DNA of 44,451 nucleotides, taken from positions 1-44,451 of the forward strand of contig NZ_JAHBYB010000014.1 of NCBI RefSeq assembly GCF_019636155.1, given 5' to 3'. The translations under genes were made by a program, and so were the position numbers. The notes under the pieces are model-generated. The model had not been told where the DNA came from and did not search any database. It saw nothing but the letters and a program-made list of their open reading frames with translations. Positions 40,501 to 44,451 of the stretch are shown in pieces. The DNA comes from Brevundimonas sp. GTDB lineage: Bacteria > Pseudomonadota > Alphaproteobacteria > Caulobacterales > Caulobacteraceae. Numbering within the stretch: the stretch's first letter is position 1; each line of letters begins with the position of its first letter.

Positions 40501-42133
40501 TCCGTTCCATCCTCGGCGCCCTGGCCGCCGTCGCCGTCCTGGGTTGCGCCCACGCTCCGGCTCAGGCGGCCGACCCTGTCGTCCGTGCGCCGGCCGGGCC
40601 CGTGCGGGGCCAGGCGCTGGACGGGATCAATGTCTTCAAGGGCATTCCCTATGCCGCCCCGCCGACCGGCTGGCGCCGCTGGCGCGCGCCCGAGGCGGTG
40701 CGGCCCTGGCGCGAGGTGCGGGACGCGACCCAGTACGGCCCCGCCTGCCACCAGCTGATCTCGCGCGGCGAGAGCATCTACGCCGGCGAGACCCCGCCCA
40801 TGAGCGAGGACTGCCTGTCGCTGAACGTCTGGGCGCCCGAGAACGCCGCCGGCGCCCCGGTCTTCGTCTGGATCCACGGCGGCGCCCTGGTCAACGGGGC
40901 CAGCAGCGAGCAGGCCTATGACGGCGCCAGGATGGCGGCCCAGGGCGTGGTCTTCGTCTCGATCAACTACCGCCTCGGCGTCCTGGGCTATCTGGCCCAT
41001 CCGGAACTGAGCGCCGAGTCGCGCCGCAACGTGTCCGGCAACTATGGCCTGCTGGACCAGATCCAGGCCCTGCGGTGGGTGAAGGAGAACATCTCGGCCT
41101 TCGGCGGCGACCCCGGCAATGTGACCATCGCCGGCGAGTCGGCCGGCGCGCTGAGCGTCATGTATCTGATGGCCGCGCCCCAGGCGCGGGATCTGTTCCA
41201 CAAGGCCATCGCCCAGAGCGCCTATATGCTGTCGACGCCCGAGCTGCGGACGAACCGCCATGGCATGCCCCCGGCAGAGGCGGTGGGCATGTGGCTGCAG
41301 GGGCGGCTGGCCCTGAGCAATCTGGCGGACCTGCGCGCCATGGACGCCCAGGCCCTGACCGAGGCGGCGGCCGGCGCCGGTTTCGTGCCCTGGGGCACGA
41401 TCGACGGCGACGTCCTGCCGGAACAGCTGGTGACTATCTTCGATCGCGGAGAACAGGCGCCGGTGCCGATCCTGACAGGGTTCAACCAGGGCGAAATCCG
41501 CTCGCTCCGCGCCCTGGCGCCGCCTGTCCCGGCCGACGCCGCGACCTATGAGGCGGCCGTGCGGGAACGGTATGGCGACCTCGCCGACGCCTTCCTGGAA
41601 CTGTATCCGTCGACCGACCTGGAAGAGGCGGTCCTGGCGGCGCCGCGCGACGCCCTCTACGGCTGGACCGCCGAGCGGCTGGTCCGGCGCCAGACGGCCC
41701 TGGGACAACCGGCCTATCTGTATTTCTTCGACCACGGCTATCCGGCCGCGGACGAGGCCGGACTGCACGCCTTCCACGCGGCTGAGATCCCCTATGTCTT
41801 CGACGGCCGCGACCGCACCCCGCCGCGCTGGCCGGCCATTCCCGATACCCAGGCCGAGGCCGATCTGGCGCGCGCCATGCAGGCCTACTGGCTCAGCTTC
41901 GCGCGCGATGGAGTGCCGGCGGCGCCGGGTCAGCCTGCCTGGGCGCCCTATGGCCAGGAACGCAACTACATGGGCTTCGACCAGCGGCCCCAGCCCGGCC
42001 AAAGGCTGATGCCGGGCATGTATGAGGTGCGCGAGATCGAGGTCTGCCGCCGCCGCGCCACGGGCGGAACGGCCTGGAGCTGGCTGGTGGGCGTCGCCGC
42101 CCTGCCGGTTCCCGCGGCCGGTTCGGGCTGCCG

Positions 42134-42137
<4 letters not shown>
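40497..42137 (+). CDS. Type-B carboxylesterase, exported
   Basis: A 546-residue alpha/beta-hydrolase of the type-B carboxylesterase (para-nitrobenzyl esterase) family. The N-terminus is a signal sequence (MIRSILGALAAVAVLGC); VLGC could be a lipobox, otherwise cleavage after AQA. Catalytic motifs: EDCLSLNVW (disulfide/family signature), IHGGALVNG (oxyanion hole), and nucleophile S215 in GESAGALSV. Later acidic and His partners lie in the usual C-terminal part. An exported esterase between a TonB receptor and an inner-membrane carrier suggests ester cleavage in the periplasm. Its ATG overlaps the MFS stop, and its stop overlaps the CoA ligase start, both as ATGA. The ester cleaved is unknown. 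Confidence 0.9.
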
Positions 42138-43709
<1,572 letters not shown>

Positions 43710-43723
<14 letters not shown>

Positions 43724-44451
43724 AGAGACCTCTGAACGGCCCGCGCCGGAACCGGCGCGAGACCCCGCCGCGGCGCCCCGGCCGCGCCGCCGCCGGACCA
43801 AGGTCCAGCAGCGCGCCGACATGATGGAGCAGATCCTCGACGCCGCCGAGCATCTGTTCTCCCAGCACGGTCTCTACGGGGTGACGCTGAAGGACGTGGC
43901 CCAGAGGGTGGGCGTCCACCACACCCTGCTGAACTACTATTTCACCGACAAGAAGAAGCTGTTCGACGCCGTGATCGGCCGCCGCGCCGAGGTGACGATC
44001 AAGAAGCGGATGGCGGCGCTGGACCGCTATGACGCCGAGACCCAGGGCAGGCCCACCCTGGAGGGGGCGCTGCGCGCGTTTCTGGACACCGACCTGGACC
44101 TCTACAGCCAGGGTGGCGAGAACTGGAAGAACTACGGCGTCCTGGGCGCCCAGGTGTCGAACACCTCCTACGGCGCCGAGCTGATGGACCTGCATTTCGA
44201 TCCGGTCGTGCTGCGCCTGATCGACATCCTGAAGAAGGCCCTGCCGGGGTGCGCCGAGGAGGACATCTTCTGGGGCTATCATTTCGTCACCGGCGCCCTG
44301 ATGCTGACCCTGGCGCGGACGGGGCGGATCAACCGCCTGTCCGGAGGCCTGTGCGATTCCGACGATTTCGAAGCCGTGAAGGCCCGCATGGCCGCCTTCA
44401 TGGCCGCCGGCTTCACGGCCATCTGCAAGCCGCAGGCGCAAACGGCGCCCC
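43710..44451 (+). CDS. TetR-family transcriptional regulator, cut by the window edge
   Basis: An open frame from ATG 43710, still open at the window end (about 247 codons). It begins MAAVEETSERPAPEP, a disordered acidic/Arg-rich N-terminal tail, then a TetR helix-turn-helix: ILDAAEHLFSQHGLYGVTLK, DVAQRVGVHHTLLNYYF and TDKKKLFDAVIG. The C-terminal part is a helical ligand-binding domain (WKNYGVLGAQVSNTSYGAEL, YHFVTGALMLTLARTGR). It overlaps the preceding CoA ligase by 14 bases and so is co-translated with the operon it probably controls. The 22-base palindrome at 36784 is a candidate operator. Probably only a few residues are missing. Confidence 0.9.

Overview
The window is a GC-rich, gene-dense stretch of an alphaproteobacterial chromosome, most likely Caulobacterales (Caulobacter, Phenylobacterium or Brevundimonas type). 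The clues are two TonB-dependent receptors, a Tat-exported GH47 mannosidase whose catalytic spacing matches my recollection of the Caulobacter enzyme, GTG/TTG starts and many ATGA-coupled genes. No rRNA, tRNA, CRISPR array, transposase or phage gene was seen. The genus call is an inference.

Layout. (1) 1-3341: an intergenic inverted repeat, a GH47 alpha-mannosidase and a divergent FucP-like sugar transporter; these look unrelated to the rest. (2) 3382-15778: short operons in alternating directions encoding C-N bond hydrolases (three PuuE-type deacetylase-fold proteins, an isochorismatase-fold hydrolase, a nitrilase-fold protein), an aldehyde dehydrogenase, an MFS carrier, a VOC protein, DUF1330 and HapK-like small proteins, a methyltransferase, an SDR and a GntR/HutC regulator (GntR-1). 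(3) 15847-26862: CoA-thioester metabolism (CitE-like lyase, MaoC hydratase, acyl-CoA dehydrogenase, two CaiB/BaiF CoA-transferases), a second GntR/HutC regulator (GntR-2), two MmgE/PrpD proteins, a PaaK-like CoA ligase and an amidase. (4) 26873-36719: a CPBP protease, a crotonase-fold protein, DUF3598 and DUF1838 proteins, a TonB receptor, a LeuCD-type hydratase, an HMG-CoA-lyase-like enzyme and a third CoA-transferase. (5) 36784 to the right edge: a separate operon of TonB receptor, spinster-type MFS, type-B carboxylesterase, acyl-CoA ligase and a TetR regulator cut by the window edge.

The main observation is that regions 2-4 appear to be one catabolic island under two linked regulons, each defined by a repeated palindrome that I found by reading the intergenic spaces. 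Motif 1 (half-site ATGRTMTA, 4-base spacer, inverted half-site) occurs at eight promoters from 3382 to 35561, including the one beside gntR-1. Motif 2 (TTGTCCGGACATTTG-like) occurs at three promoters: before the CitE/MaoC/CoA-transferase operon, between gntR-2 and the PrpD/CoA-ligase/amidase operon, and before leuCD. Motif 1 covers uptake, ring or amide hydrolysis and side reactions; motif 2 covers the lower CoA pathway.

The enzyme set suggests uptake of a nitrogen-containing molecule through the outer membrane, several C-N hydrolysis steps, then activation of a branched or substituted dicarboxylate to a CoA ester, hydration, and retro-aldol cleavage to central metabolites, in the style of itaconate/citramalate or dimethylmaleate catabolism. 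A substituted cyclic imide, ureide or pyrrole-derived lactam would fit. The substrate is not established by the sequence.
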